A stretch of DNA of 9,562 bases, from the NCBI GenBank assembly GCA_905236315.1, contig CAJOPO010000059.1, positions 1 to 9,562 on the forward strand, in the 5' to 3' direction. A model generated the notes under the pieces. That model saw only the letters and a list, made by a program, of their open reading frames with translations. It searched no databases and had not been told where the DNA came from. This document shows, piece after piece, positions 7,301-9,562 of this stretch. Source of the DNA: an uncultured Treponema sp. GTDB lineage: Bacteria > Spirochaetota > Spirochaetia > Treponematales > Treponemataceae. Position numbers and translations under genes: made by a program. How positions within the stretch are numbered: position 1 is the stretch's first letter; each line of letters begins with the position of its first letter.

Positions 7301-7440
7301 ATAGTTAACACGGAAATCAGTTTTCAAGTGTAGTCTTTCAAAAAACTGCGAAAAGGAGACTGGCGGATTGAATCCTAAGAGGCGACTGAAAGCTGTTTTT
7401 AGATGTGCATATTAAAAAAGTGATTTCCGTGCATAGTTAA
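7301..7440. mobile_element. MITE-like or structured-RNA element with inverted ends and 8-base direct repeats
   Basis: Exact direct repeats ATAGTTAA (7301-7308 and 7433-7440) flank a segment whose ends are perfect 11-base inverted repeats: CACGGAAATCA at 7309-7319 and TGATTTCCGTG at 7421-7431, with one extra C at 7432. Pairing continues inward as TTTT/AAAA (7321-7324 with 7416-7419) and AAAAACTGC/GCTGTTTTT (7341-7349 with 7392-7400, one mismatch). The 48-base core (7347-7394) is about 50% G+C, well above its surroundings, and holds a small GGAT-TGA-ATCC hairpin. No transposase gene is encoded. The flanking repeats suggest a transposon-type insertion. The long hairpin and G+C-rich core would equally suit a structured RNA. 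I recognise no known riboswitch or small-RNA family. Confidence 0.5.
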
Positions 7441-7584
7441 GAATATCTATTTTTTTAACCAAGCCTTAAGATTCAGCCTTGAAACAGCATAGACTTTTTG
7501 ATAGACTATACAAAGAAAAGTTCATTTATATTTAAAACATTTATAAGTGTTTTTTTAGATTTGCAAAATTGGAGACTTTTATTA
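7441..7584 (+). other. Upstream region of thrC, no gene seen
   Basis: This AT-rich stretch between the repeat element and thrC contains short segments complementary to the element's core (7465-7475 with 7369-7379; 7482-7488 with 7392-7398). TTGAAA at 7479-7484 resembles a -35, with a poor TAGACT 17 bases downstream; I do not regard this as a secure promoter. A seven-T run at about 7450-7456 follows a weak AT stem (ATA...TAT) and is at best a poor terminator for the CPBP gene. Confidence 0.35.
7571..7575 (+). promoter_or_regulatory. Ribosome-binding site that decides the thrC start
   Basis: GGAGA precedes the ATG at 7585 with about ten bases between GGAG and ATG. It supports this ATG over the in-frame TTG at 7498, which has no such site. 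Confidence 0.75.
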
Positions 7585-8997
7585 ATGATATATACAGATA
7601 CAAGAGATAAAAACGTTGCGGTAAACTTTAAAACAGCCGTAATGAATGGAATGAATATGGTAACTGGAGGATTATACATTCCTACCGAATATCCTAAGCT
7701 AAACACTGATTTTATAAATCGTGTTCCAGAACATTCCTTTAGAGAAGTTGCTTTTGAAATGGCGCGTCCTTATATGGACGGAGAAATATCTGATTCAGAT
7801 TTAGAGTCAATAATTCAAGATGCTTATCCATTCACTGCACAAGTTGTTCCTGTAGATCCAGTCACATATATTATTGAACTTTTTCATGGTCCAACATGCG
7901 CTTTTAAAGATTTTGGTGCACGTTTTATGGCAAGAATGATGTCATATTTTAATAGAGGAGAAAATGATAATTTACATATATTAGTTGCTACAAGCGGAGA
8001 TACAGGTAGTGCTGTAGGAAGTGCATTTCATAATGTTCAAGGCATAGATGTTACAATTTTATTTCCTGATGGGAAAATTTCTCCCTTGCAAGAAAAACAA
8101 TTATCTACTTTTGATGGAAATGTAAGAGCACTAAAAGTAAAAGGCACTTTTGATGATTGTCAAAAATTAGTAAAAACAGCATTTACTGATAAAGATTTAA
8201 GAAATAAATTCCGTCTATCCTCTGCAAATTCTATAAATATTTCTCGTTTACTACCCCAAAGTTTTTATTATATGTATGCCGCCACAGTTGCAAAAAACAG
8301 AAGTCCCCATGATAGCAAAATAGAGAATCCTTCAATTATAGCCATAGTACCCAGTGGAAACTTTGGAAACTTAACAAGTGGATTAATAGCAAAAAAAATG
8401 GGAGCACCTATAGAAGGCTTTGTTGCAGCAACTAATTCTAATCACACTGTGCCTGATTGGATAGCAACAGGAAACTATACCCCTCGTCCTTCAGTTGCCA
8501 CTTTTAGTAACGCAATGGATGTTGGTGCTCCTTCCAATTATGAACGAATTACTTCCATGTATACCCTAGAACAAGTTAGAGAACTATTTGCAAGCTATTG
8601 GACTGATGATGCAGGTACTATAAAAGCTATAGATAATTGTCATGAAAAGACAGGCTATATCATTGACCCACATGGTGCTATCGCTTGGAAAGCATGGAAT
8701 GATATTCGACATGGAGCTATGCAAAAACTTGCTAACGGTGAATCTTTTGATTATAACAAGCCAGGATTAACACCAAACTTACCTACTTGGGCAAATAAAG
8801 TTATACAAAAAAAAGCTATAGGACTTGTCTTAGAAACAGCTCATCCTTCTAAATTTGGTTCTATTGTAGAAAAAGCTTGTGGAAGAGAACCTGTTATGCC
8901 AGATAGACTAGAAAAGGTTTTAAGTTTACCAGATAAGGCTGTGCCTATAAATAACGATTATGAAGATTTTAAGCAGTGGCTTGTTTCTAATTTATAA
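7585..8997 (+). CDS. thrC: Threonine synthase
   Basis: This PLP enzyme converts O-phosphohomoserine to threonine, the last step of threonine synthesis, in the cytoplasm. The product is 470 residues, as expected for the long bacterial type. Visible features: N-terminal domain (GGLYIPTEYP at 28-37), the PLP lysine in GPTCAFKDFGARF (Lys108), the substrate-contacting ATSGDTGSAV at 135-144, and the phosphate-binding PSGNFGNLTSG in the middle of the chain. The C-terminus ETAHPSKFGSIV is also characteristic. I chose ATG 7585 because of its GGAGA site and because the family starts about here (YTDTRDK); the longer frame from TTG 7498 adds 29 hydrophobic, atypical residues. The gene has no other threonine-pathway gene beside it in this window. 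It converges on the dCMP deaminase gene across a strong terminator. Confidence 0.97.
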   Translation: MIYTDTRDKNVAVNFKTAVMNGMNMVTGGLYIPTEYPKLNTDFINRVPEHSFREVAFEMARPYMDGEISDSDLESIIQDAYPFTAQVVPVDPVTYIIELFHGPTCAFKDFGARFMARMMSYFNRGENDNLHILVATSGDTGSAVGSAFHNVQGIDVTILFPDGKISPLQEKQLSTFDGNVRALKVKGTFDDCQKLVKTAFTDKDLRNKFRLSSANSINISRLLPQSFYYMYAATVAKNRSPHDSKIENPSIIAIVPSGNFGNLTSGLIAKKMGAPIEGFVAATNSNHTVPDWIATGNYTPRPSVATFSNAMDVGAPSNYERITSMYTLEQVRELFASYWTDDAGTIKAIDNCHEKTGYIIDPHGAIAWKAWNDIRHGAMQKLANGESFDYNKPGLTPNLPTWANKVIQKKAIGLVLETAHPSKFGSIVEKACGREPVMPDRLEKVLSLPDKAVPINNDYEDFKQWLVSNL

Positions 8998-9019
8998 TTA
9001 AAAGATAACTAAAAAGGAA

Positions 9020-9102
9020 AGTGTTATAAAAAAGCTGTACATAGACCATTACCTTACCTACTCGTAAGTTTTTGGTCTATGTACAGCATATTTTTTAACA
9101 CT
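9020..9102. terminator. Bidirectional Rho-independent terminator between thrC and the dCMP deaminase gene
   Basis: A perfect 15-base inverted repeat (GCTGTACATAGACCA at 9034-9048 and its complement at 9073-9087) is flanked by A runs on the left and T runs on the right, so it can stop transcripts from both sides. The repeat extends outward to AGTGTTA/TAACACT (9020-9026 and 9096-9102). The loop contains a further small hairpin, CTTAC/GTAAG (9053-9057 and 9064-9068). The convergent gene order fits this role. Confidence 0.9.
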
Positions 9103-9109
9103 ACCCAAA

Positions 9110-9562
9110 CTACATATTTTCGTAAGTTTGAACAGAATCTTCTAAATGTTCTATTTTTATAGAGGCTTCCTTAAACATTCTTAGAGAATCTTCTTCATCA
9201 TGGTAGTGCTTTTCGCAAACTACTCGCTTTATACCACAGTTTATAATTAGCATAGCGCAAGTTCGACAAGGTGTCATTTTGCAATATAAGGTGGCATTAT
9301 CTATAGAGATACCCCTTTTTGCCGCTTGACATATTGCATTCTGTTCCGCATGAACTGTACGTACACAGTGCTGCGTAATAGAACCATCTGCATGAATCAT
9401 CTTTCTCATAAGATGACCTACATCATCACAGTGAGGCAAACCTGCGGGGCTACCAACATAGCCTGTTACAAGGATTTGATTATCCTTTGCAATTACGCAG
9501 CCACTTCTGCCCCTATCACATGTTGCACGTTTAGCAATGGTGCGGCATACTTCCATAAAGTA
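9110..9562 (-). CDS. Deoxycytidylate (dCMP) deaminase (5' end cut by window)
   Basis: This zinc enzyme converts dCMP to dUMP, feeding thymidylate synthesis. The frame is open to the right edge: the two codons before Met 9556 read Tyr-Phe, matching the usual N-terminus (W.EYFM), so the true start lies beyond the window and about 8-10 residues are missing. Motifs, counted from that Met: GRSGCVIAKDNQIL at 16-29, GYVGSPAGLPHC at 32-43, the catalytic HAE at 69-71, and the zinc ligands of PCRTC at 96-100. GIKRVV at 108-113 is also typical. The cytidine/deoxycytidylate deaminase fold is certain. dCMP deaminase rather than a ComEB-type competence gene name is a matter of naming, since these are the same family. 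It ends 7 bases from the terminator shared with thrC. Confidence 0.93.
   Translation of the reverse strand, partial: YFMEVCRTIAKRATCDRGRSGCVIAKDNQILVTGYVGSPAGLPHCDDVGHLMRKMIHADGSITQHCVRTVHAEQNAICQAAKRGISIDNATLYCKMTPCRTCAMLIINCGIKRVVCEKHYHDEEDSLRMFKEASIKIEHLEDSVQTYENM

Noticed and set aside
7303..7442. Integron attC site (chromosomal integrons occur in Treponema)
   Set aside because: AGTTAAC and GTTAAGA only partly match the RYYYAAC/GTTRRRY core sites and are poorly complementary to each other; there is no integrase or cassette array here.
7498..7584. Longer thrC frame starting at TTG 7498
   Set aside because: The added 29 residues are hydrophobic and unlike the family N-terminus, no ribosome-binding site precedes the TTG, and ATG 7585 has a good GGAGA.
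7309..7584. Known riboswitch, T-box or threonine attenuator upstream of thrC
   Set aside because: I could not see the T-box AGGGTGG motif, a threonine-rich leader peptide, or conserved cores of the TPP, lysine, SAM, cobalamin or c-di-GMP classes.

Overview
The window is AT-rich DNA (roughly one third G+C by eye), densely packed with bacterial genes. The set suggests a host-associated spirochaete, most likely Treponema or a close relative. It combines a membrane-anchored PilZ protein next to an exported HEAT-repeat protein, a short ComEC without its nuclease-like C-terminal domain, and an unrecognised small membrane protein inside a housekeeping operon. This assignment is inference from gene content and protein style; no marker gene settles it.

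Positions 1-6510, minus strand: a tight seven-gene run read from right to left. The order is PilZ/YcgR-like protein, exported HEAT-repeat protein, comEC, rsmA (16S rRNA dimethyladenosine transferase), yggS (PLP homeostasis), small membrane protein, RluA-family pseudouridine synthase (cut by the left edge). Most junctions overlap or lie within a few bases; two are ATGA stop/start overlaps. The run is probably one transcription unit joining c-di-GMP sensing, envelope proteins, DNA uptake and RNA modification. I corrected several starts: yggS to ATG 2106, rsmA to ATG 2971, and thrC to ATG 7585. The pilZ gene starts with TTG and comEC with GTG.

Positions 6511-6624: a divergent intergenic region. 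A perfect TATAAT lies only 12 bases before the ATG of the rightward gene, a complete CPBP-family membrane protease (6625-7272), which may therefore have an almost leaderless mRNA.

Positions 7273-7584: a 312-base gene-free stretch holding the most unusual structure in the window. An element of about 124 bases has 11-base inverted ends (CACGGAAATCA), is flanked by exact 8-base direct repeats (ATAGTTAA), and can fold into one long imperfect hairpin with a G+C-richer core. It reads either as a MITE-like non-autonomous mobile element or as a structured RNA ahead of threonine synthase.

Positions 7585-9562: threonine synthase (thrC, plus strand) converges on a dCMP deaminase (minus strand, N-terminus cut by the right edge). 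The two are separated by an 83-base inverted repeat that looks like a bidirectional terminator. No tRNA, rRNA, CRISPR array or complete insertion sequence was seen.
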